This document shows positions 17,104-25,541 of a stretch of DNA of 64,000 nt, in pieces. The stretch covers positions 716,001 through 780,000 of the forward strand of contig NZ_AP019736.1 in NCBI RefSeq assembly GCF_006542685.1. Reading direction: 5' to 3'. Below the pieces are notes generated by a model. It did not search any database. It was not told the DNA's origin and saw only the letters and a list, made by a program, of their open reading frames with translations. The translations under genes were made by a program, and so were the position numbers. How positions within the stretch are numbered: the stretch's first letter is position 1; each line of letters opens with the position of its first letter. This DNA is from Alistipes dispar (lineage in GTDB: Bacteria > Bacteroidota > Bacteroidia > Bacteroidales > Rikenellaceae).

Positions 17104-17394
17104 TCAGCATGCCCCAAGCACGAGCGCGCCGCCCGTGAGCAGCAGCAGGAGGAACGCCGCGAGGAAGACCAGGCCCAGAATGGCCAATAGCGTGCCGATA
17201 CAGCCCCAGCGGCGGTCGTCGCCCGACAGCGGATCGGTCAGCAGAGCGACGATAAGCCCCACGAGGGGCGTGAAGATCAGACTGATGAGAAAGGCCCAGC
17301 CGAAACCGATCCTGCGGCTGCTGCCGATGATGCCCACCAGCACAGAGAGCAGGCATCCGCTCAGGATGCCGAATACCACGGTAAGTATGCCCAT
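17104..17394 (-). CDS. Small multi-pass membrane protein, function unknown
   Basis: A 96-aa protein consisting mainly of hydrophobic segments (about residues 4-25, 32-52 and 64-95) separated by short charged turns such as GSSRRIGF and DPLSGDDRR. I recognise no family motif. It lies downstream of the DedA-like gene on the same strand with a 63-bp gap. Its end nearly meets the converging thioredoxin-like gene (23 bp), with no obvious terminator between them. Confidence 0.65.
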   Translation of the reverse strand: MGILTVVFGILSGCLLSVLVGIIGSSRRIGFGWAFLISLIFTPLVGLIVALLTDPLSGDDRRWGCIGTLLAILGLVFLAAFLLLLLTGGALVLGAC

Positions 17395-17457
17395 ATCGCA
17401 ATCGTTTTAGTCGTTTTCAAATCCCGGCGGCAATTCCCGGCCGCCCCTCTTCGCCTG

Positions 17458-17898
17458 TCAGACGAACGCCCGATGCAGCAACACCCAGAAAAGAAACCGG
17501 GCGAACGAGCCGGCAAGCGCCATGAACGCCGTCGTGCGGGGCCGCACGCGGTAGATTCCCAGCGCGATCATGAAGACCACACCGATCACCGGAGCCCAGA
17601 AAAACGGCGCGAGCCACACACCGAAACGATCTACGCGCACCTTCTGCTTCTCCAGCGTCTCCGGCCGCACCCCGAACCAGCGCCCGAGCCACTCCCACCG
17701 GGCGTACCATCCGAGCCAGTAGGAGGTCATGGCTCCGAGCCAGTTGCCCACCGCCGCCACGACGAGGCACACCGCCGGGTCGGCCTTCGCGGCGAGCATT
17801 CCGATCAGCAGCACGTCCGAACTGAGCGGCAGCACCGTCCCTGCCAGAAACGTGCCGAGAAAAAGGCCCAGATAGCCCAGATCGAGCAGCCACTCCAT
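17458..17898 (-). CDS. YqaA/DedA-like small membrane protein
   Basis: A 146-aa hydrophobic protein. The pattern GTFLAGTVLPLSSDVLLIGM followed by VAAVGNWLGAMTSYWLGW resembles the SNARE-associated/DedA fold of the YqaA type. The C-terminal half has FFWAPVIGVVFMIALGIYRV. Start 17898 is chosen because it lies 2 bp after the upstream methyltransferase stop; the frame is open further up only as a shadow of that gene. DedA-like proteins act in the cytoplasmic membrane, some as lipid scramblases or transporters; the role here is unknown. Confidence 0.82.
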   Translation of the reverse strand: MEWLLDLGYLGLFLGTFLAGTVLPLSSDVLLIGMLAAKADPAVCLVVAAVGNWLGAMTSYWLGWYARWEWLGRWFGVRPETLEKQKVRVDRFGVWLAPFFWAPVIGVVFMIALGIYRVRPRTTAFMALAGSFARFLFWVLLHRAFV

Positions 17899-17900
17899 CG

Positions 17901-18812
17901 CTATCGCACGAAACGGTAATAGGTTCCCAGCGGCAACTGCTTCCCGCCGCGGTCCGTGAAACACAACTCGCCCCACTGCTCCTCGCCGGGCGCGCCGAAC
18001 GCCTGCCGGACGGTCGTCCGGGCCAGCGTCGGGGAGAGCCCCATCGAGTAGAGGTTGAGTACGAGAAACGCCCCCGCGGGCTCCAGCAGCCGCGCACAAT
18101 GCTCCAGCATCTCGCAGATACCCTCCTCGAGCACCCATTTCTCGCCGTTCGCGCCGCGTCCGTAGGCCGGCGGGTCGAGGACGATGCCGGCATAGCGGTT
18201 GCCGCGGCGCACCTCGCGCTGCACGAATTTCAGCGCGTCCTCCACGATCCAGCGCACCCCGTCCAGCCCGCTCCGCTCCATGTTCTCGCGCGCCCAGGTC
18301 ACCACCTGCCGCACCGAATCCACGTGCGTCACCTCGGCCCCGGCCGCCCGGGCCGCGAGCGTCGCGCCGCCCGTATAGGCGAACAGGTTCAGCACCTTCG
18401 GCGCGCCTTCCGCCCGCTCGCCGCTCCCCGCGGACGCACCGCCGCCGGCCAGCGCCCGGCATCGGTCGTAGATGAAATCCCAGTTGGCGGCCTGCTCGGG
18501 AAAAATCCCGACGTGCTTGAACGACGTCAGCGCCAGCCGCATCCGGAGGCGCATCCCCCGGCCGGCATACTCCACCGTCCAGCGGTCGGGCATACCGGGC
18601 GCAAGGCGCCATTCGCCGCGCTCCTCGCTGCGTCCGTCGCGTCTGAACGAAGCGTCGGCCCGCCGCCACTCCGCCTCCGGCAGCGACCGCCGCCAGATGG
18701 CCTGCGGCTCCGGACGGCGCGTGACGAAGCGGCCGAAACGCTCCAGCTTCTCGAAATCGCCCGTATCAAGCAGTTCGTAATCCCCGAATGCGGGGGTCAG
18801 TTGCATTTGCAT
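17901..18812 (-). CDS. SAM-dependent methyltransferase (RlmI/RlmK-like rRNA methylase fold)
   Basis: A 303-aa class I methyltransferase. The SAM-binding signature VLNLFAYTGGATLAARAAGA, the acidic VTHVDSVRQVV and the catalytic-type YAGIVLDPPAYGRG are in family order. Proteins of this group act on RNA bases, usually 23S rRNA cytosine or guanine. The N-terminal domain is strand-rich and shorter than the PUA domain of RlmI, so the exact target is uncertain. It is followed by the DedA-like gene after 2 bp. Confidence 0.85.
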   Translation of the reverse strand: MQMQLTPAFGDYELLDTGDFEKLERFGRFVTRRPEPQAIWRRSLPEAEWRRADASFRRDGRSEERGEWRLAPGMPDRWTVEYAGRGMRLRMRLALTSFKHVGIFPEQAANWDFIYDRCRALAGGGASAGSGERAEGAPKVLNLFAYTGGATLAARAAGAEVTHVDSVRQVVTWARENMERSGLDGVRWIVEDALKFVQREVRRGNRYAGIVLDPPAYGRGANGEKWVLEEGICEMLEHCARLLEPAGAFLVLNLYSMGLSPTLARTTVRQAFGAPGEEQWGELCFTDRGGKQLPLGTYYRFVR

Positions 18813-18966
18813 AGTTTCCGAAAATCAAAAAACACCCTCCGCCCCGCAAGGCGGAAGCTTCCGCCCGCTCTCCGCCCCGGCGGACGGAGGAGGCAAACGG
18901 AGGAAGAGAGGGCCGTACCGCGGCATGCGGCCGGACGAGGAAAACGCCCGGCCGCACCGCACCGGC

Positions 18967-21900
18967 CTATTTCACCACCGGCTTCAGCCGGAACCGGAAC
19001 GTATAGTCCCCGTAGGGAAGCCTGTACCGCTCTTCGGGCAGGCGGCCCCACGAATCGACGCAGCCCAGTCCCGACTGGCGCAGTTCGAAGTTCACATGCG
19101 TCCGGCCGTCCGGCTGAAGCGGTCCGGAGTGCTGCTGCGGCGGAAAATTCGAGACGTCGAGCGCGGCCGTCGAATAGGGCAGCGCCGAAGCCGAGAAGGG
19201 TGCGTCGGAGACGATCTCCAGCCCCGATCCCGACGAATCGAGCACCTGCCACCAGCGCACGTCGCACTTCGTGCCCGACTCCTGCGGCCGCACGTACTCG
19301 TCGTGGTACTGGTCGGCCACCCGCTGCGCGTACAGTCCCAGGTCGGCCGACGAGAGGCGGTCCGCATAGTTCTCGTGCGCCCCGCGGCCGTAATAGCGGA
19401 TGCGGTCGTAACGCGCCGGCATCTCCATCGTCATTCCGAACCGGAAGAGGTGCGGAGCCTCCTCCGCCCCGGCCTCCATCCGCTCCTCGACGGTCATCGC
19501 GCCCGCACCGTCGATCCGGTACACGAGCGTCAGCGAAGCGCCGGTCCCGGGCAGCGAGTAGCGCGCCGTCACGACGGCCCCGGCCTCCGCCTGCCGCGCC
19601 TCGAACGATTCGAGCTTCATCTCCGGATTCTTCCACACGCCCTGCCTGCGGTCGAGCGCGGCCCCGAGGTCGTTCTCCGTCGGTGCGCGCCAGAACTGCG
19701 GACGCAGCGAGGCGCCTTCGGCCAGCAGCTCGCGGCCGTCCGTGCAGTAGCGCGAGAGGAACCCGTCGCGCGAGAAGAAGGCCGTCCAGCGGTCGCCCTC
19801 GACGCGCGTGCCGCGCTCCCACCGGGACACCCGCACGGTCCCCTCCGAAACCGTATCCGAACCGAAATGCGCTCCGAAATCGTACCCTCGCACGACGAAC
19901 TGCTGCCGCGCCACCGCGAATCCGGCGTCGAGCAGCGGTTCGGAGTTCTTGAGCCGGTAGGCCACGTTCACCAGCACCTCGCCGGCTCCGGCGGGGAAAT
20001 CCGCCGCCGAGAAGCCCAGCGCGTATTCGCGGCGCTGCTGCGGCGCCACATCGAGATCGGACACACGCCCCTGCCGGACCGTGCGGCCGTCGGCCACCAC
20101 CTGCCACTCCAGCTCGCAGTTCTCCAGCGAGCGGAAGAAATTCTCGTTATAGACCCCGACACGGCCCTGCTCCAGCGCGACGGGCTCGGTCCACACCGAC
20201 TGATACTGCCGCTGCACCTCGCGGGCATGCGGATGCCACGTGCGGTCGGGCGCGACGATGCCGTTGCAGTTGAACGAATTGTCCGTCGCGTCGTAATCGT
20301 TGAAGTCGCCGCCGTAACGGAACGACACGCGGCCGTCCGGCTCGTAGTGCGCCAGACCCTGGTCCACGAAGTCCCAGATGAATCCGCCCTGGTAGGCGGG
20401 GTATTTGCGCACGAGGTCCCAGTAGAGGTCGAACCCGCCCAGCGAGTTCCCCATGGCGTGCGCGTATTCGCACTGGATGAGCGGTTTGTCCGGATTCGAC
20501 TCGCAGTACTCCCGGCAGCGCCCGTAATCCCAGTACATCGGGCAGACAATGTCCGTATAGGGCGAACCCTCCTCCGTCTTGTAGCCGATCGCCTGCTCGT
20601 ACTGCACCGGACGCGACGCGTCATACTCCTTCACCCAGCGGTAGGAGGCCTCGAAATTGGGCCCCATGCCCGCCTCGTTGCCCAGCGACCAGACGATCAC
20701 CGAGGGATGGTTCTTGTCGCGCAGCACCATCCGGCTGCTGCGCTCCACGTGCGCCTTCGCATAGGCCGGGTTCTTCGCCAGCGTGCTTTCGCCGTATCCC
20801 ATGCCGTGCGACTCGACGTTGGCCTCGTCCACGACATAGAGCCCGTAACGGTCGCAGAGGTCGTACCACTGCGGGTCGTTCGGGTAGTGACATGTGCGCA
20901 CCGCGTTGATATTCAACTCCTTCATGATGCGTATATCCTCGATCATCCGCTCACGGCTCACGGCATATCCCTTCAGGGGATCCATCTCGTGACGGTCGGC
21001 GCCCTTGATCAGCACGGGCTGCCCGTTCACGAGCAGTTGCCCGCCGCGAATCTCCACCGAGCGGAATCCGACGCACTGCGTGACGGTCTCGGTCACCCGG
21101 CGGCCGTCCGACACGGCGATTTCGAGCGTATAGAGGTTCGGCTCCTCGGCCGACCATTTCGCGGGACCGGCCACGTCCAGCTCCGCGGAGGCTGCGCCGT
21201 CGCGGGGTTTCAGCGTTCCGGAAGCCACCTCCGCACCCGCCGCGTCGCGCAGCGTCAGCGCGAGGGATTTCACCTGCGGCGTGGTCCGCGTCTCCACGGC
21301 CAGCACGGCGTCGCGGTAGTCGGCGTCGAGCGCGGTCGTGATGCGCACGTCCTCGAGGTGCGCCCTGTCGCGCGCCACCAGCTCCACGCTGCGGGCGATG
21401 CCCGACAGCCGCCAGAAGTCCTGATCCTCCAGATACGTGCCGTCCGACCAGCGGTAGATCTGCAGCGCGACGAGGTTCTCGCCCGGCCGGAGGTACTTCG
21501 TCACGTCGAACTGCGCCGCCAGCTTGCTGTCCTCGCTGTAACCGACGAAGCGGCCGTTGATCCAGACGTAAACGTTCGACGTGGCGGAGCCGATCGAAAG
21601 CGTGACCTGCTTTCCGGCCCAGCCGGCCGGCACGTCGAACGTGCGGCGGTAGGAACCCACGTGATTCTCGGTGTCGGGGACGTGCGGCGGATCGTTCCGG
21701 AAGTTGCCGCGCCATGCGTAGCCCACATTGACATAGACCGGATCGCCGTATCCGTTCAGCTCCCAGATTCCCGGCACGGGCATCGTGTCCCATGCGCTGT
21801 CGTCGTAATCCGTGCGCCAGATGCCGTCGGGCCGCTCCGTCGCGTGGCGCACCCATTTGAAACGCCACACGCCGTCGAGCGACAGCCGCTCGCCCGCCTC

Positions 21901-22035
21901 GAACGAGGAGCGCATCGGCAGCCGGTTCACGGCATTGACCTCCGGATCGCGCCATTCGGTCCACGTCTGCGCCGCAGCGCCCCATGCAAAGCCCGTCAGG
22001 AACCACGCCGTCAGGGCCAGGATTCGTCTTTTCAT
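18967..22035 (-). CDS. Glycoside hydrolase family 2 beta-galactosidase, secreted
   Basis: A 1022-aa protein with a signal peptide ending around GAAAQ, so it is periplasmic or exported. Domains follow the LacZ order: sugar-binding jelly roll (from about residue 40), two immunoglobulin-like domains, a TIM barrel, and the C-terminal beta-gal small-chain domain. Catalytic residues are visible: acid/base E408 in DEANVESHG and nucleophile E523 in QCEYAHAMGNS. It cleaves beta-galactosides from host or dietary glycans. The start overlaps the stop of the upstream U32 gene by ATGA, an unusual partner for a glycosidase. No SusC/SusD pair is nearby, so this is not a classical utilisation locus. Confidence 0.93.
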   Translation of the reverse strand: MKRRILALTAWFLTGFAWGAAAQTWTEWRDPEVNAVNRLPMRSSFEAGERLSLDGVWRFKWVRHATERPDGIWRTDYDDSAWDTMPVPGIWELNGYGDPVYVNVGYAWRGNFRNDPPHVPDTENHVGSYRRTFDVPAGWAGKQVTLSIGSATSNVYVWINGRFVGYSEDSKLAAQFDVTKYLRPGENLVALQIYRWSDGTYLEDQDFWRLSGIARSVELVARDRAHLEDVRITTALDADYRDAVLAVETRTTPQVKSLALTLRDAAGAEVASGTLKPRDGAASAELDVAGPAKWSAEEPNLYTLEIAVSDGRRVTETVTQCVGFRSVEIRGGQLLVNGQPVLIKGADRHEMDPLKGYAVSRERMIEDIRIMKELNINAVRTCHYPNDPQWYDLCDRYGLYVVDEANVESHGMGYGESTLAKNPAYAKAHVERSSRMVLRDKNHPSVIVWSLGNEAGMGPNFEASYRWVKEYDASRPVQYEQAIGYKTEEGSPYTDIVCPMYWDYGRCREYCESNPDKPLIQCEYAHAMGNSLGGFDLYWDLVRKYPAYQGGFIWDFVDQGLAHYEPDGRVSFRYGGDFNDYDATDNSFNCNGIVAPDRTWHPHAREVQRQYQSVWTEPVALEQGRVGVYNENFFRSLENCELEWQVVADGRTVRQGRVSDLDVAPQQRREYALGFSAADFPAGAGEVLVNVAYRLKNSEPLLDAGFAVARQQFVVRGYDFGAHFGSDTVSEGTVRVSRWERGTRVEGDRWTAFFSRDGFLSRYCTDGRELLAEGASLRPQFWRAPTENDLGAALDRRQGVWKNPEMKLESFEARQAEAGAVVTARYSLPGTGASLTLVYRIDGAGAMTVEERMEAGAEEAPHLFRFGMTMEMPARYDRIRYYGRGAHENYADRLSSADLGLYAQRVADQYHDEYVRPQESGTKCDVRWWQVLDSSGSGLEIVSDAPFSASALPYSTAALDVSNFPPQQHSGPLQPDGRTHVNFELRQSGLGCVDSWGRLPEERYRLPYGDYTFRFRLKPVVK

Positions 22036-23891
22036 GACTTTTCGGTTTTATTCGGTTTCAGGTTCGTTCCGTCCGTATCGGAGGTGCAGTCCACGAGGCT
22101 CATCTCGCACCGCCGGCAGTCGAAATCGAGCCGGTAGCGGTGCCGGCCGCGTTCGAGCCACAACCCGCCCCGCAGGCGGGGATTTTCGCGCAGGCATTCG
22201 CCGATCTCGCGGCGGATGCAGTAGGCCGAGCGCAGCACCGTACGGCCCGCGGTCGTCGGCGCCAGGTCCAGCCCCCGCTCGATCCGCAGCACCCCGTGGT
22301 CGCGGTAAAAGGCCTCGGCCAGACGGTTGGTCACGTTCTCCTCGGCCGTGAGGCATTCCGAAGGGTAACGCGCCGCGGGATCCTCGGCGAGAATCCGGTG
22401 TTCGGGAACCCGGGCCCGCCGCATCTCCGCGAGCCGTCCGAGCGCCTCGCGGCGCAACCCGGCCACGAGCGACGCGGGGGCGAATCGTTCCGCGCCCCGC
22501 ACCTCGACCCCGCGCACGGAGAAGATCGTGTCGCCGCTGCGGGCGGCCTGCCGCCGCAGCGCCTCGGCATTGGCCTCCGGATCGTGCGCCGGGCCGAGCT
22601 CCACGCGCCGCGACGCCGAGGCCGCGATCCCCTCGCAGTCCGTATAGGTCAGGCGCAGCTCCCCGGCCGAGACCTCCGCGAGCGCCGTGACGGGAATCAC
22701 CCGCCGCGTGCGGCTGCGCTCGACCCGGAGCGTGAAGGCCCTGTCGTAGTTGCGGAAAACCTCCGCGCCCGGAACGATTCCCTTCATGCGGCGGGGCACG
22801 ATGCGTCCGCCCTCCGCCGCATTGACGTTCGTGCCGACGAGGCCTCCGGGCGTAACGAAACAGATGCCGTCCCCGGCCGCCAGCGTCCGGCCCTCCGCCG
22901 CGTCGAGCCGAAAAGCGCCCCGCTCGACCCGGACGACACGGCCGATGCGCTCGCCCACGGCCTTCGGCGTGTCGAACGACGCCACGCCGGCGCACCGTCC
23001 CGCGAAGAAGTATTCGGATTCGCCGCGCGTGAAGCTCTTGGCCGTGTCGGGCGTGAAGTCCGGGACGCTCTCGCCCACGGAGGCCCGTCCGAGACGGGGC
23101 CGGGCGGCCAGCGCCTCGTCCGTCGCCCGGCGGTAGAAGGCCACCACGTTGCGGATGTAGTTCACGTCCTTGAGGCGCCCCTCAATCTTGAACGACGTGA
23201 CGCCCGCATCGAGCAGTTCGCCCAGATGCGCCGACAGATTCATGTCGCGCACCGAGAGCAGGTGCTTCCCCGCGATATAGGTGTGTCCGCGGCCGTCCGT
23301 CAGGTCGTAGGTGAGCCGGCAGGGCTGGCTGCATGCGCCGCGGTTGCCGCTGCGTGCGGACATCGACCGCGACAGGAAGCAGCGGCCGCTGTACCCCACG
23401 CAGATCGCCCCGTGCACGAAGCACTCCACCTCGGCCCGCGTCGCGCGGCAGATCGCGCGGATTTCGTCGAGCGAAAGGTTCCGCTCCAGAATGACGCGCG
23501 CGAACCCCGCCTCGCCCAGGAACCGCGCCCCTTCGGGCGTGCGGTTCGACACCTGCGTCGAGGCATGCAGCTCGACCGGAAGATCCATCCGCCGCAGGGC
23601 CATGTCCTGCACGATGAGCGCATCGACCCCCGCGGCGATCAGCTCGCGCGCCTGCCGTTCGGCCTCCTCCAGCTCGTCGTCCCAGAGGAGCGTGTTGAGC
23701 GTGGCGTGCACCCGCACGCCGAAGCGGTGGGCATACGCCGCGACGCGGGCGATTTCCTCCGCGGTGTTCCCGGCGGCCTGCCGCGCCCCGAAGCGCGCGC
23801 CGCCGATATAGACGGCATCGGCGCCCGCATCGACGGCCACGACGGCCGAGGCGTAATCTTTGGCCGGAGCCAGCAGTTCGACGGTTTTCAC
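22032..23891 (-). CDS. rlhA: U32 family protein, RlhA-type (23S rRNA C2501 hydroxylation)
   Basis: About 619 aa. The N-terminal U32 domain begins VKTVELLAPAKDYASAVVAV and includes the cysteine-rich core (ECFVHGAICVGYSGRC, NRGACSQPCR) that binds an iron-sulfur cluster in this family. The long C-terminal half resembles the DUF3656 region found in RlhA/YdcP, which hydroxylates C2501 of 23S rRNA with prephenate-derived chemistry. The frame opens at a GTG at 23909, but the -7 box overlaps that site, so I prefer the second GTG at 23891. Older databases call these proteins collagenase-like peptidases. It overlaps the beta-galactosidase gene by ATGA. Confidence 0.85.
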   Translation of the reverse strand: MKTVELLAPAKDYASAVVAVDAGADAVYIGGARFGARQAAGNTAEEIARVAAYAHRFGVRVHATLNTLLWDDELEEAERQARELIAAGVDALIVQDMALRRMDLPVELHASTQVSNRTPEGARFLGEAGFARVILERNLSLDEIRAICRATRAEVECFVHGAICVGYSGRCFLSRSMSARSGNRGACSQPCRLTYDLTDGRGHTYIAGKHLLSVRDMNLSAHLGELLDAGVTSFKIEGRLKDVNYIRNVVAFYRRATDEALAARPRLGRASVGESVPDFTPDTAKSFTRGESEYFFAGRCAGVASFDTPKAVGERIGRVVRVERGAFRLDAAEGRTLAAGDGICFVTPGGLVGTNVNAAEGGRIVPRRMKGIVPGAEVFRNYDRAFTLRVERSRTRRVIPVTALAEVSAGELRLTYTDCEGIAASASRRVELGPAHDPEANAEALRRQAARSGDTIFSVRGVEVRGAERFAPASLVAGLRREALGRLAEMRRARVPEHRILAEDPAARYPSECLTAEENVTNRLAEAFYRDHGVLRIERGLDLAPTTAGRTVLRSAYCIRREIGECLRENPRLRGGLWLERGRHRYRLDFDCRRCEMSLVDCTSDTDGTNLKPNKTEKS

Positions 23892-23908
23892 AGCGGTGGA
23901 ATTTTGCA

Positions 23909-23916
23909 CAAAAATA
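23909..23916 (-). promoter_or_regulatory. -7 box for the U32/beta-galactosidase pair
   Basis: TATTTTTG on the minus strand. It covers the first possible start codon (GTG 23909), which argues for translation starting at 23891 with a very short leader. Confidence 0.55.
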
Positions 23917-23980
23917 CGAAACTATCCGCAATAAACGCCCTCATCCACAAAAATCCATCGCCAACATCCTCGGTAAAAGT

Positions 23981-24670
23981 CTACGGTCGTTTTTTTGCCC
24001 CATATTGCAAAGCCATGGATTCCAGATCCCGGAATTTTGCGGCAAGTTTGCTCATACTATCCTTATCCACCCATGTTTTTGGTTCTCTTTGAGCCATATC
24101 CACAAATGCTAGAAACGATAACTTAAATTCATCATATGCATTCTGCAAATCATCTACTAATAGACTTAAATCACTGTTATCCAATGTATTTATACTAATA
24201 ATCTCATGTATATTTCTTTCAATTTCTTCTCCACATTGATTTAATATCAAAATATCCCAACTGGGACTAACATGAGCCGGGAGAATCATCCGTGTAGGAT
24301 TCTGCCGCAAATCTATATTCTGACAAAATTCTTCTATCTGTTTGCTATCAGGAATCTTTTTTTCAAATATAGTAGTATATCGTCGAGGATCGTCAATAGA
24401 GAACTGCGCTACTTGAATATTTTCAAATAAATATTCTCCCATATTTATCAACCGTTCCATCCGCTTCAACAAAAGTCCATTTATATACCTCATATTACGA
24501 TACCGCGGTAGAATCACCGTCACAACATATACAATTGTGGCAGAAATAACGGACCAGCAAAGCGAAGACAACCAGCCCGGAATACACAAAGACAGCAATA
24601 TAACTACTATCGCACACAGTCCAAACAAAAACACACTATCCCATCCTAACAAAAATAAATACTTCCTCAT
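23981..24670 (-). CDS. Membrane-anchored hypothetical protein, AT-rich orphan
   Basis: A 229-aa protein with two adjacent hydrophobic helices at residues about 12-32 and 35-55, then a soluble, mostly helical domain. I recognise no family. The gene is clearly AT-richer than its surroundings and overlaps the preceding lipoprotein gene by ATGA, so the two were probably acquired and are expressed together. The charged C-terminal domain should face the cytoplasm given the positive residues after the second helix (PRYRNMR). Confidence 0.65.
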   Translation of the reverse strand: MRKYLFLLGWDSVFLFGLCAIVVILLSLCIPGWLSSLCWSVISATIVYVVTVILPRYRNMRYINGLLLKRMERLINMGEYLFENIQVAQFSIDDPRRYTTIFEKKIPDSKQIEEFCQNIDLRQNPTRMILPAHVSPSWDILILNQCGEEIERNIHEIISINTLDNSDLSLLVDDLQNAYDEFKLSFLAFVDMAQREPKTWVDKDSMSKLAAKFRDLESMALQYGAKKRP

Positions 24671-25140
24671 TGTTTATAAAGAATTATCTTTTCTGTTGTT
24701 TTTATTTGATTGGTAATTGTTCCACTTTCATCATAATACACATATGTCGTTGTTCCATATCGAATATTATCCGAGTCCGCGTAGGTATAATCTGTTTCTA
24801 TTTCACTGGACAAAAATCTTTTCCCGGATATATTTACATAATTCACATTTTTTACGCTAATTACCCGACCGATATTATCATATTCATATTCAATATGAGT
24901 AGATTCCAATCCATTCTCATCATAAATAATCTGACTGCTAAATTTCTGACTACTCCACGCACAGTTGCACGGCGTACAGTTGCACGACGCATCCGAATCA
25001 TTTCCCGAAGATGGAATATCGCCGGTTGTAACATCATTTCCAGATTCGATCTTACTTTCGTTTCCGCATGCTTGGATGGCAAGGCTGATAACGGCACCCA
25101 AAACAAAGGCCGCAAACAACAAACTCAATTTTTTCAACAT
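24667..25140 (-). CDS. Short lipoprotein-like protein with a Cys cluster and YD-like repeat
   Basis: A 157-aa protein with a hydrophobic leader ending IQAC (possible lipid cysteine 25). A low-complexity linker contains SCNCTPCNC, four cysteines in alternation. Then strand-rich segments such as IEYEYDNIGRVISV resemble single YD/RHS repeat units. This combination is seen in poorly characterised Bacteroidales lipoproteins; function unknown. AT-rich and translationally coupled to the downstream membrane protein. A structured RNA with a U-run ends 58 nt upstream and could be its leader. Confidence 0.65.
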   Translation of the reverse strand: MLKKLSLLFAAFVLGAVISLAIQACGNESKIESGNDVTTGDIPSSGNDSDASCNCTPCNCAWSSQKFSSQIIYDENGLESTHIEYEYDNIGRVISVKNVNYVNISGKRFLSSEIETDYTYADSDNIRYGTTTYVYYDESGTITNQIKTTEKIILYKQ

Positions 25141-25197
25141 AACGCTTCATTAATTTAAATTAAACAAATCTTTCCGCAAAATGGATCGTATGAATGC

Positions 25198-25407
25198 AAA
25201 AAGCGTGGGACAACGTCTGATTCGTTTCTGAGGTATCGCCAAACACCCTTACCCAAATAGACAAAGCCCACGCCATCAGACGCGAGCATCAACCTATTCC
25301 CGGGTATTCTTCAATTTGGCGATTTTCAGAAACGAGAATAAAAGCCAACGCTTTTCATATGTCAATCAAACAACGATTCCTTATACCATAGGCATGAATA
25401 CGTTTCC
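25198..25407 (-). ncRNA. Candidate structured RNA with long hairpin, loop-to-tail pairing and U-run
   Basis: Read on the minus strand from a predicted start near 25407. A 10-bp helix (25326-25335 with 25222-25231) stacks on an 8-bp helix (25315-25322 with 25236-25243) and a 5-bp helix (25302-25306 with 25250-25254). The apical loop contains 25275-25282 and 25267-25273, which are exactly complementary to the 3' flank at 25214-25221 (8 bp) and 25203-25209 (7 bp). These pairings cross the hairpin and also each other, so they imply pseudoknotting or alternative folds. Five U (25202-25198) follow the last arm, as in an intrinsic terminator. It could be a free small RNA or an attenuating leader of the lipoprotein gene at 25140. 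I could not assign an Rfam family. Confidence 0.55.
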
Positions 25408-25413
25408 TTTTTA

Positions 25414-25421
25414 CAAAGATA
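25414..25421 (-). promoter_or_regulatory. Promoter for the structured RNA
   Basis: TATCTTTG on the minus strand, with a TTG about 19 bp upstream. This is one of the best matches in the window to the Bacteroidetes consensus, and no protein start follows within 270 bp. Confidence 0.6.
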
Positions 25422-25495
25422 GTGAAATTCATCGGACCGACAACCGCCGGGGAGTTTTTACCCGATGAAAAAGATACACTTTCACGCATTTTTTG

Positions 25496-25503
25496 TAATT
25501 TTG
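25496..25503 (+). promoter_or_regulatory. -7 box for serS
   Basis: TAATTTTG, 38 bp before the serS ATG. Confidence 0.5.
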
Positions 25504-25541
25504 TTGCTCGTAATGCGAAAACACAAAAAACTTCCGATACC

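Noticed and set aside
18850..18884. Two GC palindromes between the GH2 gene and the methyltransferase gene as an operator
   Set aside because: They sit in the 154-bp gap after the GH2 stop and before the next minus-strand gene, but have no flanking promoter box or T run, so no role could be argued.
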